NCBI GenBank assembly: GCA_036873135.1
Contig: JAPTYO010000023.1
Span: forward strand, 663,635-727,634
Direction: 5' to 3'
DNA length: 64,000 nucleotides
Source of the DNA: Clarkia xantiana subsp. parviflora
Taxonomy: Eukaryota; Streptophyta; Magnoliopsida; Myrtales; Onagraceae
Below the pieces are notes generated by a model, which worked only from the letters and a program-made list of their open reading frames with translations, searched no databases and was not told where the DNA came from. This document shows, in pieces, positions 36,756 through 54,095 of this stretch; position 1 is the first letter of the stretch, and each line of letters starts with the position of its first letter. Both the position numbers and the translations under genes were made by a program.

Positions 36756-37114
36756 TCGTTTCGGAACATCATTAATTTCCGTTAAGTCGTGTTTAATCAT
36801 TCTTAGTGTTTGGTTCTTAGAGATTTGATCCGATGATTTGTTCATCGTGAGACATTTCGGGTTAGTGACGTTTTGTTCAATTAATTAGATACATGTTATA
36901 ACGCCATTGCAATCAGATTACTTATTTGTACGGTGGATTGTTGTTGCTTGTTTAAGGCTCTATATGAATGATATGAAGAACAGACAAGTTTTAGCTTGAA
37001 AGGTTTCCAATTTGTACGTAGATATTATTAAAGAAGTGTTTACAAATTAAAATATTGTTAATTATAAAGTTTTAGACTAATTTAGGGTTTAGGGTTCCTC
37101 TATATAGTTTTCAT
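36756..37114. other. VAMP72 3' UTR and spacer
   Basis: Probable 3' UTR, then AT-rich DNA. Two telomere-like units (TTTAGGGTTTAGGG, 37081-37094) lie near the end; too short to be more than a telo-box. No gene. Confidence 0.45.
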
Positions 37115-37800
37115 TAGGGGTGAGCAAATATCCCGAGAGGCTCAAAATCCCGCCCGTCCCGCCCTAGCCCGTCCCAAAAAGCCCGTCCAAAAAATGTACC
37201 CAAGCCCTAATAGGCGGGACTTTTCTTCTCAACTAGGGATAGGGCTAGGGCTAGGGATTTTTTACGAAATCCCAAAAGACCCGTCCCGTCCCTTTTTGCT
37301 AACTAATCAGCTATAAACTATAGTTAGTTAAGTTAATTTTAGTGATGGCTCGGGTTGAAGTTCCATTTGATATGGGATTTGTATTTATAACTTGTTATGT
37401 CAGAATTGTTGGTGACTTTGTGTTAGAGTCTTGGTAAAACTTAGTTTTGGAGTCATTGGTGAACTATTTTGGAGAACCAAGTTATGTGTTGAACTTGGTG
37501 TTCTGAGTGATTTTGGTGTTTTATGGTGAACTTTGTGGTATGTGCTGAACTTTGTTGTTGATCTATGTTTGGTTATGGTTTAATTGAATTGAGTATGATT
37601 TTTTTTTTTTTTTTTGAACTTGGATGAGAATTTGGGTTTGTCCCATTTGTCCCTAGTCCCTGTAGGCCCGTGACGGGCGGGCCTTTTCCTACTAGCTAGG
37701 GCTCGGGATAGGGCTCGGGACAGCCATTAAGTGGCCCTAGTTTTAGGGCTTGGGCCATTTTTTAGAAAAAGCCCGCCCATCTGTCCCATGCTCAGCCCTA
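37115..37800. mobile_element. hAT-type MITE, GGGC/CCCGTCCC family (copy E)
   Basis: The left end TAGGGGTGAGCAAATATCCC pairs with right-end complement TAGGGCTGAGCATGGGACAG. The 8-bp target duplication GTTTTCAT is perfect (37107-37114 and 37801-37808). The 686-bp interior has CCCGTCCC-type repeat arms and a low-complexity centre with no transposase. Confidence 0.92.
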
Positions 37801-37856
37801 GTTTTCATGATGCTAACAAGGGAAGGCAATTCTAGGCAAAAAAAAAAAAAAAAAAA

Positions 37857-38205
37857 ATGGCAACGGGTACGGGTATTCGCTTTGATTTCGCCCTGCCAAC
37901 CCGTGGAATAGGTCCGACTTCCGAGGTTGGGTTCACGGAGCCCCAACCACCCGCCCCGCCATACGTGCATGAATTAAATAAATATACAGATATAACATAT
38001 GTATATTATATAAAATTATATGTATAATATAACACATGATCAAAATAAAATGGTTTTAATGAGTTTTGTGATTTATATTTTGATTTTGAGTTAATTTTGT
38101 AATTTGTGATTCGAATTTGAAGATGAATTTGAATACAGAAACATAAAGTTTAGAATTTAGAGTTTGTAATAATAAATTGTAATATCTATCTTGTTTATTA
38201 AGACT
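37857..38205. mobile_element. Truncated hAT-type MITE related to copy B (copy F)
   Basis: Starts ATGGCAACGGGTACGGGTAT right after a run of 20 A. It matches the 18141-18606 element in reverse complement, including the AT-rich core (TATATAAAATTATATGTATA, GAATTTGAAGATGAATTTG). The far end is missing. Confidence 0.7.
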
Positions 38206-38500
38206 CTAAATCTCCCTATTCCAACCAATATGATATAAGGTATCAGTAATTCCTGCATGCGTGACACATTTTTCGCTTGAATGAGCGGCGAATGCCACTA
38301 TTGATTGAACGACGGATGTGCGACCCAGATTAAATATGTGCATACCACATCAGCTCACCACTCGTGCCACACATGTAGTAATTAAATTCATGCATGCCTC
38401 ATTAGCTCGCCATTTTTTTTAATAAAGTGGCACGCTTTTTCGTTATTAGCGTTGTTTTCATTGCTACTATTTAAGTGTGCTCCGAATGTTATATATTATA
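38206..38500. other. Spacer, no gene
   Basis: About 300 bp between two mobile elements; no coding pattern or recognisable repeat. Confidence 0.4.
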
Positions 38501-38923
38501 GGATTAACATGTGTTTTGGTCTATGATGTTTGACCACTTTTGGGTTTTGGTCAATGATGTTTATTTTTGCCTAGTTTTGGTACCATATGTTTGCAGATTT
38601 TTCTAGTTTTGGTCTGACCGTTACATTCTGTCCATTTTTTTCCGTTAAGTGACATGTGCAAATCACGTGATCCACCATAAACTTTCAATTTTGTTCAAAT
38701 TTGGGGAATAATTCCCCCAAATTTGAACAAAATTGAAAGTTTAGGGTGAATCACGTGATTTGCACATGTCAATTAACGGAGAAAATGAACGGAATGTAAC
38801 GGTCGGACCAAAATTAAAAAAATCTGCAAACATATGTTACTAAAACTAGTAAAAAAACATTATAGACCAAAACCCAAAAGTGGTCAAACATTATTGACAA
38901 AAAGACATGTTAACCCTTAACCC
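38501..38923. mobile_element. Mutator-type MITE upstream of the SDI gene
   Basis: The ends GGATTAACATGTGTTTTGGT and ACATGTTAACCC (followed by a second TTAACCC) are flanked by a perfect 9-bp duplication TATATTATA (38492-38500 and 38924-38932). Mirrored TCACGTGA sites lie near 38663 and 38751. Its distance to the SDI start is about 430 bp. Confidence 0.87.
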
Positions 38924-39125
38924 TATATTATATCGTTAACATTTTGGTGTTTGAGAATTGTCAATGGCCAAAAAAAACTCAAATAAATAGCGAGATCCAA
39001 TCCAAGTATTTTTCTTTTGTTGAACCAATCAAAGTATCCAACTCCTTAAGGATAAATAATTATGATTTTTTTTTTTATTATTACCCTAGAAAAACAAACG
39101 GCACGTCAGATGAACGATTTAGCGC

Positions 39126-39131
39126 CACGTG
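39126..39131. promoter_or_regulatory. G-box in the SDI promoter
   Basis: CACGTG in the context GCCACGTGTCC about 225 bp before the start codon, an ABRE/G-box-like site. A GAGAC core, reported in sulfur-responsive elements, occurs nearby at about 39277-39283 (GAGAGAC). Motif-level support only. Confidence 0.4.
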
Positions 39132-39353
39132 TCCAATGGCCGAGGTGTGAAGAAGATGCAGCGATTGAAGATGAACCTGGACTGTTAGGCGTCCTGGTTC
39201 ATTTTTTCACAAATAAATCCCCTCTCTCCCCCCACCTTTTTCTGTCTCCATTGTAATCGAGCTTGCAGTTAGGCAGAGAGACAGAGGAATTGCAGAAGCG
39301 GTAGAGTTCTGCAAATTCGTTCAAAGAGATATTAGCAGCAGAAAGCGAGAGAG

Positions 39354-41452
39354 ATGAGTCCGAGAAAGAGTGAGAATCAAGAAATGTCGTCATATCATGT
39401 GATCCACAAGCTGCCTCCAGGTGATAGCCCTTACGTTCGCGCCAAGCATGCTCAGGCAAGTTTCCGATTCGATCGAGTCTTCTTTGTTCTGCGTTGATCG
39501 GTACCTCCCTCAGTTGTGCTTGATGAATCCGTTAAATTCAGCGATTTCTTCAACATTTCTAAGTTAGATTTCCATGGCCGAGTCGATGTTTTGTTTGTTT
39601 AACGTAGGCGTACAAATACAGTTAGTTTTTGCAGAAGAGGAAAGAAAAATGTCAATCATGATGAGCCATAAAAATCTATTTCTGCTGTGGTAGTAAATAG
39701 CATGTTTCTGATTTTTGCTAAATATCGTAATTCATTGTTGAAATTGGTATGATTTCCAATCAGCTTTTACTACAGAGATCAGAAATGCTTCAATTTTGGT
39801 AAATTCGCAACACTGATGCAACGGAGCTAATTGTGACTTTGCCATACAGTAAATCAATTTTTTGTTGATCAGCATTGTTCTTGATAAGAAAATGCCAAAA
39901 TTCTGCTGTGTTGAGCACTTGAGCTGATATTAGTAGACTTGCAGTAATAATCTTGGTGTTCATTATTCTGCAAATGTATACAGTTGGTACAGAAGGATCA
40001 AGATGTAGCAATTGCTCTATTCTGGAAAGCTATAAACGTTGGAGACAGAGTGGACAGTGCACTAAAGGACATGGCCGTTGTAATGAAACAGCAAGATAGG
40101 GCCGAAGAAGCGATCGAGGCTATAGTGTCTTTCAGGGATCGGTGTTCTAAGCAAGCTCAAGAATCGCTCGATAACATACTCATTGACTTGTATAAGGTAC
40201 TTGATTCTTATTTCTCAAGCGAGTTATCTGATGATTAGACCTTTCATATATAGCTCAATCGGTTGGGGCTGGCTCGAACATCAACCGATTGGGTTTCATA
40301 GATTGGCTTCGTATAAGTTTTTAGTGCTTAATTGTGACAATTCTGACTTATTAACATATTCTAAGGATGTGATTTAAGTATGTGCTCATCTATTATTCCA
40401 TCTTTGAATGTTGTAGAAATGTGGGAGACTTAACGAACAAATAAAGCTATTGAAGCAGAAGCTTCATATGATCTACCATGGTGAGGTCTTCAACGGCAAG
40501 CCCACGAAGACAGCACGTTCCCATGGAAAGAAATTCCAAGTAACCATCCAGAAAGAAACCTCCAGAATTCTGGTAACTATATTGTGTATATATATATCTC
40601 CAGTATCTCATTAAGAACCTAGAAACAGTTTCAACTATAGGACATGTTGCTGATTGATCTTCCATATCTAAAATGTTGATATTTAGTGTACCAACTATTA
40701 GGTTTGTTGTTTTCCACTTTTTTCAATCGATTTTGGCGTTTTAAGTAACAAAAACATATTTTTTCCATTTTTTCGAAGTATTAGGTTTGTTGCTCATGGT
40801 TTAGACTCATCTGATGCTTGAAAGCATGCTTTTGTTCCATCAATTTTAAGAGAAAAAGGTTGAAATCAACCAATATTGATAGTTGAGACACCGAATATCA
40901 AAATTTTAAATCTGGAAACAACGATTAGAAACATGACTTATAGTTAAGACTGGTTTTAGTATCTTAACCCTATACTTAGAATTAAGCTGCACTGCCATTA
41001 TTAATGAAGCAATGCTATCAATGCAGGGAAACTTGGGTTGGGCATATATGCAGCAAGGCAACTTCATAGCAGCAGAAGCTGTTTACCAAAAGGCTCAGTT
41101 AATCGATCCCGACCTAAACAAAGCATGCAACTTGGCTCATTGCCTGATTAAGCAATCCCGAGACATCGAAGCACGTACCATTCTGGAACAAGTCCTGAGA
41201 GGGCCATCTATACAATCCGAAGACGCCAAATCTAAAGCTCGAGCTGAGGAGATGCTTCATGAATTAAGCGTTTCTACTTCCCGAACAACTACGCCAACAG
41301 ATGATCAGTCATCGAATCCGAGTTTAGAAGACGCGTTCATCGAGGGACTGGATCGATTACTCAAAGATTGGAACACTAGTGCACCGTACAGGACGCGGAG
41401 ATTACCGGTTTTTGAAGAGATATCATCCTTGAGAGATCAGTTAGCTTGCTAA
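39354..41452 (+). CDS. SDI2: TPR protein of the SULFUR DEFICIENCY INDUCED family, 298 aa
   Basis: SDI1 and SDI2 of Arabidopsis accumulate under sulfur shortage and repress glucosinolate synthesis; related MS5/POLLENLESS3 proteins act in meiosis. Four exons: 39354-39455, 39984-40196, 40417-40572 and 41027-41452 (TAA), each phase 0. The ATG at 39354 gives MSPRKSENQEMSSYHVIHKLPPGDSPYVRAKHAQ, the standard family N-terminus. TPR-like helices follow (IALFWKAINVGDRVDSALKD; GNLGWAYMQQGNFIAAEAVYQKAQLIDPDLNKACNL is cut here to its first helix GNLGWAYMQQGNF). The C-terminus PYRTRRLPVFEEI...RDQLAC is characteristic. Intron 1 (39456-39983) starts with GCAAGT, a GC-AG intron. Intron 3 has a MITE. The SDI2 choice over SDI1 rests on sequence feel and on the VAMP72 neighbour, so the family is sure but the paralogue is not. 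Confidence 0.92.
40610..40970. mobile_element. Mutator-type MITE in SDI intron 3
   Basis: Starts near TTAAGAACCTAGAAAC and ends GTATCTTAACCC. The interior matches the copy at 47401-47764 (GTTGCTCATGGTTTAG region, CCGAATATCAAAATTTTAAA). Target duplication not clear. Confidence 0.65.
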
Positions 41453-42884
41453 TAATGGTGGGTTGTTGTTTGCTGCAGCTTGCTATGTGTGTACATGTTG
41501 TCTCCTGTAATTTTGTGATAGATTAGGAAGAAGATCAAGGTGGATGGAATAAAAGGAAAGGGAGACTGAAAGAATAAGTGTTTTTTCAGGTTTGTAATTT
41601 TCCTTTTTAGATATGGTAATAATTTGATTTCCCACTGGGTTTCTCATTGAATGATGTTATTAGTGATGCAGCATATATGAAAGAGATTTATAATTATGTA
41701 TTGTTAGATACCAAGTGCATTAGATACCAAGTGCATCCAATGAGAGATGTTATGAATTGTATTAAATGTAGACAATATAAGTAATCCTAAGATTTGTTTC
41801 CTATACATATAAATAGAAAAGTTTATGATCATTTAAGTATAATGCTTAATATTATATAATACTGTATGTAATAAATATATTCATAAATATTAAAATTATA
41901 TAATACTATTTATAATTTATAATTTTTTTTATTTGTTAAAAGTTTAGAATCGCGTGACATAATACAAGAGAATGGAATCAGAAATATCGATAAATTCTTG
42001 CAGAGTAAAAAAAAAAAAAGGAAATAAAAAAAGCCCACCGTTCCAATTGCATTTCTATCGAATTTGAATATCAGAATAGTGAATATAGTCATGATTCTAT
42101 GGGCTAGGTCTACTTACTTTTTGTTTTGTTGATTCCACACTTTTATAGCAAAAAAATAAAATTTATTTAATTTAAGAAATTAAAATTTATTCATATATCA
42201 TTATTTAATCTAATCAGTCAAAATTATATTTATTTATTTATTTTATTTTAAAATATTAATATAATTTCCAAGGCAGAAATGGCATGCTATTTAAAAAAAA
42301 TGTACCATAAAAGAAAATATTATAGTATATTTGGAATGAAATATTAATTACCAAATTGTTAGCATATATTTACACATTAAAAGAAATTGATAACTTGATT
42401 TTATTTTGGACAATTTGTTAGTTTAATTTTTACTTTATATGAACAAATTTTGTCGCTAAATTTAGGAAAATTTAATAGCTTATATTTTACTTGTCAAATT
42501 GTTGTTAATTAGCAAATTGTTAAAAAAAAAAAATAGCAAAATTTGAGCAACAAACGATACGAAACAAAACAACAATTACAAATTGTCGTACTTAATCATG
42601 ATCTAACAATTTGTTCAAATAAAAACTTCAGCTTATAATTTGTATGAATACATAAACATGAGCTAATAATTTTGTAATTTAACCTTGGAATGAAGAATCT
42701 TTATCATTATATGGCCTATAATTACTATTAAATTTAGAACTGAATTAATTAAAAGCACTTAATTAAATCAAAACGAGACAGTAGTCAGAGGAGGAGGGAA
42801 CAAACCAAGACGAAGAACAACAACACACCACTCGGTCGTTCCCTTCCTCGTCAAACCCAAAACTAGACGCATCCGATTCAGACC
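41453..42884. other. SDI 3' UTR and SEC23 promoter region, no gene
   Basis: The first ~250 bp are likely SDI 3' UTR. The rest is very AT-rich with no coding pattern. A purine-rich 5' UTR for SEC23 probably starts near 42770. Confidence 0.5.
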
Positions 42885-48330
<5,446 letters not shown>

Positions 48331-48788
48331 TCTTAAGCCAGCTTCTTCTTTTTCTGTATCTTAATGCTTTTGTTGGAATTTCTAAAGTTATCACCATTGT
48401 TTATTTTTGGCTAATTTACTGTTGTTGTTGTGGAGTTAGAGTCCCCATTAATATTTATTTTTAAGGAAAAGTCTGAACAAAAATAGAGCAGTGTTACTTT
48501 TTGGGGGCACAGAATCTACTGATAGCTATATATATAGGGGTATGCTGCTTTGGAAATAATGGCCAGATTAAGTGTAATACAGTGATAGATTTGTGGAGTT
48601 ATATGCATCTCTGTTATTGTTTTTGACATCCTTTGTTTTTCTTGAATATATATTTTTGCTCTTAAATGAGTTTTGGATCAGAATGATTTTAATTCAGCTG
48701 TAGCTTTAGTTTAAGTAGTGCAGTGCACTATGTACCAAATGGTACATGATTCCACAAATTAGTAACTCAACTTATCATGTGCTACGAC
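48331..48788. other. SEC23 3' UTR and spacer
   Basis: Probable 3' UTR, then ordinary AT-rich DNA; nothing else recognised. Confidence 0.45.
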
Positions 48789-49150
48789 TAGGGTTGTAAG
48801 CGAGAGTCTAAGCTACTTGTAAATTAGAAATCGACTCAGTCAAAACTCGAATCCATTTTTCGACCCGAGTTGAGTTTTAGGGTATGCCGAGTTGAGTTCG
48901 ATCTTGATAATACTTGGCTCGATCTACTTGCGAGACTAAACAAGCTTTATATATACATAAGTCTTTCGAGTTCGAGTCGTGTTGAGCTCGACTTTTTGTA
49001 GTAATGAGAATTGCTAACTTAGTTGTGTCAAGTCGATGTTGATTATGTCAAGTTTGTATGTGAGCCAAGTTCGAGTTTAGAAAATTTGAGCTCGACCAAG
49101 TTTGAGCTTGAATTTGGTAGTTTTTATTTAGGTTCGAACTTGACAGATTT
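48789..49150. mobile_element. Worn hAT-type MITE of the CGAGTCGAG family (copy G)
   Basis: Begins TAGGGTTGTAAGCGAGAGTC and runs through decayed CGAGTTGAG / CTCGATC words to GAACTTGACAGATTTGG. The right end is lost. It is an old relative of 2137-2600 and 32831-33735. Confidence 0.65.
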
Positions 49151-49169
49151 GGTTTGAAGATTATTTTAA

Positions 49170-49465
49170 CTAGGTTTAAAAACCTATAAACAGTCCAATG
49201 TTGAAATTTGGTATCTGAAGTTGAAACGTTAAAAGTTGAAATGTTAAAATGAAGAGTCCAATGTTTTATTTTTGTTAAATTTGATGTCTCGGTGTGATTA
49301 CTTTAGAAAAGTCAATCCCGACGAAACCGACTGTCAAATTCGAGCTCCTATACACACTCATTTCTCATGACCTTGCCGGGACCGTCACCTAAGAAGTTGA
49401 CAACATTCTCGCAAATAAATCTCGCTCCGTTGTTGTTAGAAATTGCTCAACATCACTCTGCTATA
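49170..49465. repeat. Half of a 13047-type MITE
   Basis: The left half only (AACAGTCCAATGTTGAAATT ... TCAATCCCGACGAAACCGAC ... TCACTCTGCTATAATCC) of the subfamily at 8346, 13047 and 59525. It abuts the hAT relic. Confidence 0.65.
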
Positions 49466-49757
49466 ATCCTCTTCTTTTAGAAGTTAACTGTTAATATAAC
49501 TGAACCAACTTACCAGAAGGTGGTAGTCATGTATATATTATATGTCAACTGTAATTTCCAGTTCATCTCAACATACCAAACCACTCTACAACTAGAGAAA
49601 CAAAAAGAATATGATCAAAATGTGAGGCAAGGCAAAACCAAACTCCTCTATCAACACCCTGATCTCATCTTCCTCGTATCATCATCATCATCTTCGTCTT
49701 CAGACAGACACCTCGATCTTGTTCTCCAGACACAGACAGACAATGTCCTACATCGGA

Positions 49758-52700
49758 TCACTCGAGGATACACTGGTGCGACAAATACCAATCATCTAAC
49801 AACAACTTAACGATACGCTTCTCCAACCTCGTAGCTCCCGGTCCCGGTCTCAGTATATCCGCATCTCCCCATAAACTACACGTGCCATTGCCATTACCGG
49901 GTTCTCCCAAGCACCACCCGCCTGGCACAGGCTCGTTAGTGCCACGACCCAGTATCTCACGGTCAATGCGGTCAAGGACGGGATCTTCTGCCAAGAACTT
50001 TGAAGCAAAAGCTGCTCCGCTTCGAATCATGTCATCAAAGTCGCTCGAGTTAAGGGTTCGTTGATTGGGTTTAAGTTTAGGAGGCGAGTCGGGATCAAAA
50101 GCGGTGTATTGTAAGTTGTTGTTGATGGTGGTTGGTTTGAAGTCAGGGGAATTGCAGAGTAGTGTCTGGAAGTAGTTTGAAATGGAGGAGGGTGTGTTTG
50201 TAAGATACATTAGGAGGGTTCTCGGGAGGTTGTCTGTGCCTACAATGCAGTACTCGATGAAGTTGCGGCTTAACATTGTCAAAGATGAACCTGCAGAAAG
50301 AGACCGTAAAAAACCCAGCTTGGAAAAGTTATTTTGCGGATATAAATAAGCGTAAATTAGTAAATTTGCTAGCTCTCTAATTTGTTGTTAAATGGTGACG
50401 GTGCACATCACGTGTTATCAGAATTCAGCTCGCAAGTTGTAAATTTTCTCAAAAGTCCAGGTAGTAAATTGCAAATTTTAGCATAGTTCAACTTGCTTAT
50501 TATAAGTTTCTCAAAAGTTCAACTAGCAATTTGCATAACAGAGCAAGACTACAAACAACATGCAAGTTTCCATCACCATTTAACAAATTACAAGGAGCTA
50601 CAATATTGCAACATTGTATAACTTCAGCTAGCAATTTGTCTAGAGAAAAACGTTCAGCTAGCAAATTGTCCAAACACATTCACTTTAGCTACCAAGTTGC
50701 TAATTAACACTATAAGAAAACCTTTTCTTATGAATCCCACTGCTTTTGTCAATAAGAACTTCACAGAATCTTTCGGGTAAAAAAAAAGGTGTGAATTGGT
50801 AGATTGTCCTTTATGGGATATGTATTAGAAGAATGGCATGGACAAAGCAGTTTAACTACAAATGAGAATCACCTAAAGAAAAACCTACAGTATGCATAAT
50901 ACAATTGGGTGAATTTAACCAGTTAGAATCTCATTTCTCATGTTTAGGCATCTACAAGTCATGTCAGCTGTAGTGGCTACATCTTTTTTCTTCTATGTGT
51001 AATCAGATCACAAGACAATACAATCGAACGATCAACAGGTTAAATAGTTTAGATTCTGTGCTAAAAAGTAAAAACTTCAATAAACTGAGATATAAACTAG
51101 GTTTACGTTGCTGCAATAGAAGCATATGGAAAGCAGACAGCATAATTGGCTTACAACTACATACCTGAGAAAATATGATAAGCATTTGGTAAGTCCCGAG
51201 TCTGACTAGCATAAAACATATCAGTCTTCTCTAACAGATAAAGCCCTGGATCCACAATGATGGGTTTCAATTTCTTCAACCTACATTAGAACAAGTATAT
51301 CATCTTGCTATCCAATATGCAAGATTATTGCACTATCATGAACAACCAAAGACTATGAAATATTTTTGAACTTATTGATTAATGAAGTAAAACATCATAC
51401 TCTTTCCAGCCGATGTAGCTCGAGTGGTTCACAAAATTCAGGTCTTTAGGTAAGTACGACAAAACGTGAAGCAGATCTGCAAAAAAAACAAACAACACCA
51501 ATCAACTAACAGTTTCTTTTAAATATGAAATCTACATTAACCCAGAGAAAGACAATCAACAAACATTTGTACAAAAAAAATATGGAAACTAGATGAAAAT
51601 GAAGCTGAAAAAGAGATACATATACCAGGTAACGGCAAATAGACCACCACATATATTTATCATCCAAAACGTGATTTTAGAGTAAGACAACTCGAGATGG
51701 AATGATCAGTGACAAGGTATATACAAGATAAGTAAATAAGAACACATATTAGGATGACACTGAAAAGAACTCACACGACTATGTTCAATTTTTTCTGACC
51801 AGAACAAAAGTGAGCTCACTTGTCATACATCATGAAAGGCATCGAATTGGAATGAAAATTGAATAGCTTAGTGTTAGATCAGAATATGGAAACTAGATGA
51901 AAATGAAGCTGAAAAATAAATATATATACCAGTTACAGCAAATGGACCACCATATATCATCCAAAACGTGATTTTAGAGTATTACAACTCGAGATGGAAT
52001 GATCAGTGACCGGGTATATGCTAGATAAGTAAATAAGAACACATATTAGGATGACACTCAAAAGAACTTACATGACTATGTTCGATCAAAAGAACTTACA
52101 TGACTATGTTCGATTTTTTTCTGACAATAAAAAGTGAGCTTACTAGTTAAACATGAAAGGCATCAAATTGGAATGAAATCGAATAGCTTAGTATTAGATC
52201 AGAAATGGAATGAAAATAGAGTATGTTCAGCTGACCAAAAAAAATGAGCTTACTTATAATACATGAAAGGCATCAAATTGGACTAAAATTGAATAGCTTA
52301 CTATTATTAGATCATCAGACAGATAGGTACAAATCAGATAAACTAACCATCTTGAGTAATCAGCGGATAATCATCACGAGCATCGAGAGTGATGAACCAA
52401 TCCCAATTGGAGGCCAACCGCAAGAGCACCGAAGCTCCATGAAGCGTAGCCGAAACAGGAGACGATCCTTTGACATAGGTGAAGTCAGGCTTTCCTAAAA
52501 CGTCAACGTTCTGCGCAGCCTTGAAAACCTGATCGGACTGGACTTGCAAGGCGAGAGCTCGGCGGTCCGATTGAGGAGCAAAAGCATCGAGGTGGAGAAG
52601 GTAGCGATTCTTGGGATGGTAGGTGGCGTAGAGGAGGCGGAGGATCCGGGAGGAGTCGCCGGCGGATCCGGTGATGAGATAGGCGAGGGAGGGCGGAGTA

Positions 52701-52897
52701 GGGGAGGAAGAGGTCTTGAGGTGGCGGCGAGATGGGAAGAGGAAAGGATCGGGGCGGGAGAGGCGGAGATGGGGAGGGGAGTGGTAGTGGAAAAGAGTGA
52801 AGATGAAGAAGAGGGAGGTGGGAAGGAGGATGAACTTGAAGAGGAGGGTGGCTCTGGAGGAATCTTTGGTGGTGGTCGGAGATGGAGGGTTTTGCAT
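49758..52897 (-). CDS. GT14 glycosyltransferase (GlcAT14-like, core-2/I-branching domain), 424 aa
   Basis: Golgi type II membrane protein. Plant GT14 members characterised so far add beta-glucuronic acid to arabinogalactan-protein glycans, so that is the likely role. Four exons: 52348-52897, 51401-51476, 51165-51280 and 49758-50290 (TGA); phases close. The N-terminus is short and cytosolic, then one hydrophobic anchor (about residues 18-40, LLFKFILLPTSLFFIFTLF) and a proline/serine-rich stem. The catalytic region has LAYLITGSAGDSSRILRLL, YHPKNRYLLHLD, WDWFITLDARDDYPLITQDDLL, then FSGSSLTMLSRNFIEYC and TLLMYLTNTPSS. The C-terminal part carries GGWCLGEPGNGNGTCSLWGD, with cysteines usual for the family. 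Intron 1 contains a diverged tandem repeat array. Which GT14 clade it belongs to is not settled. Confidence 0.93.
51580..52312. repeat. Tandem ~305-bp repeats in the GT14 gene, intron 1
   Basis: Two long copies (51580-51883 and 51884-52200) share ATATGGAAACTAGATGAAAA, CCAAAACGTGATTTTAGAGT and AACACATATTAGGATGACAC; a third partial copy ends near 52312. Within copy 2, a segment of about 28 bp (ATCAAAAGAACTTACATGAC...) is itself doubled at about 52050-52112. Confidence 0.88.
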
Positions 52898-54095
52898 TGT
52901 CGATAATGCAGGGCGGTGATGGTGGTGGTGGAGTGTCGCCGCGGTTGCTTGGCTTCTCCTCCTTCTCAGTTAGTTCTCCCCCTTCCTTCCACTCTCAGAT
53001 CTTCTCCATGGCAGTACAGTGAATGTAATGTAATTGTTAAGTTTGTTAACCCAACATAGTGAAAGCAACTGTCACATTTATTTAAAAGAAAAATCACCAC
53101 TCTGCCCCTAAAGTTTTGAAGCTATAAAAACTCTAATAATTATTTTTTTTTAATTTTTATTCATTAATTTTCTTTATATTTTAAACTTTTATAATTTGCC
53201 CATTTCTTAACCGTAACACTTGTAATCACAGTTAGATTATTGCATTTAAAATTGCAAAAATAAAAGCATAATACAAAGTTCTTGAAATTGCAATTTATTA
53301 ATCTTTAAAAAGTTAAACTTGAGTTTTTATTTAATCAGGACTCAATTGAACTCAACTCAATTATGTTCTGATTCAAAATTTTTATCAATATTAATATGCT
53401 TAAAATAGGTTTACTTTTTTTTCTTTATATATATATATGTATAAATTTTAAATGTTATACTAAATATATATGCAGCTATCAATTATAAAAGTTCAAAAAT
53501 TAGTGAAGACAAATTAAATATTTTTTGCCAAATTAAATAATTTTCAATGGATGAAAAAAAAAAATCAATGAAATGGGCCATGTGAAATATATATTAATTG
53601 AAATACATAAAATATATTGGGCCTAGCCCAACTTTCGAATGGGGCTAAGGTCCCACTGAAACTTGGGCCTCCTCCCACTGAGCCCAATTCTTAAGGACTG
53701 TTTATCGTGTTAAAAATCGGGTAGGGTCCGATCCAGCATCCTGGTAACCCGACCTGATTATAACCCGATCATTGGGTCCCATACTGACAGGTATAGCCAG
53801 CAAGCTTCCAGCGTAGGGCCACTTGGCAGAACATCATTGAGTTTGACGTGCTTACACTATAAGCACGGCGTAGACAATTGTTTCTAATTGTAGGTCTCTT
53901 TCTCTTTCGTCTGTACTCACAGGTAGAAGAAGAAAAGAACAGAGATGAAGAAAAGCCCATCTCGCATACTCCAAAAACTCTGCAATACTTCTTTCCAAAT
54001 TCAGCTCCTCACTTAGATCCTTGCCTACACCTCTACATAGATTCACTACCTCCCTCCCTCTCTCTACACGCACAATTCACGCAGCGGCAAATCCA
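52898..54095. other. Divergent intergenic region between the GT14 and RabGAP genes
   Basis: Probably holds both promoters and 5' UTRs; the last ~200 bp before 54096 are CT-rich, leader-like. Weak traces of GGGT/CCGATC words at about 53700-53775 resemble hAT MITE family B. No gene. Confidence 0.5.

Noticed and set aside
37081..37094. Interstitial telomere repeat
   Set aside because: Only two TTTAGGG units; expected by chance or as a telo-box.
52544..52906. Glu/Gly-rich plus-strand frame over GT14 exon 1
   Set aside because: Complement of a Pro/Ser-rich stem region; low complexity, not a gene.
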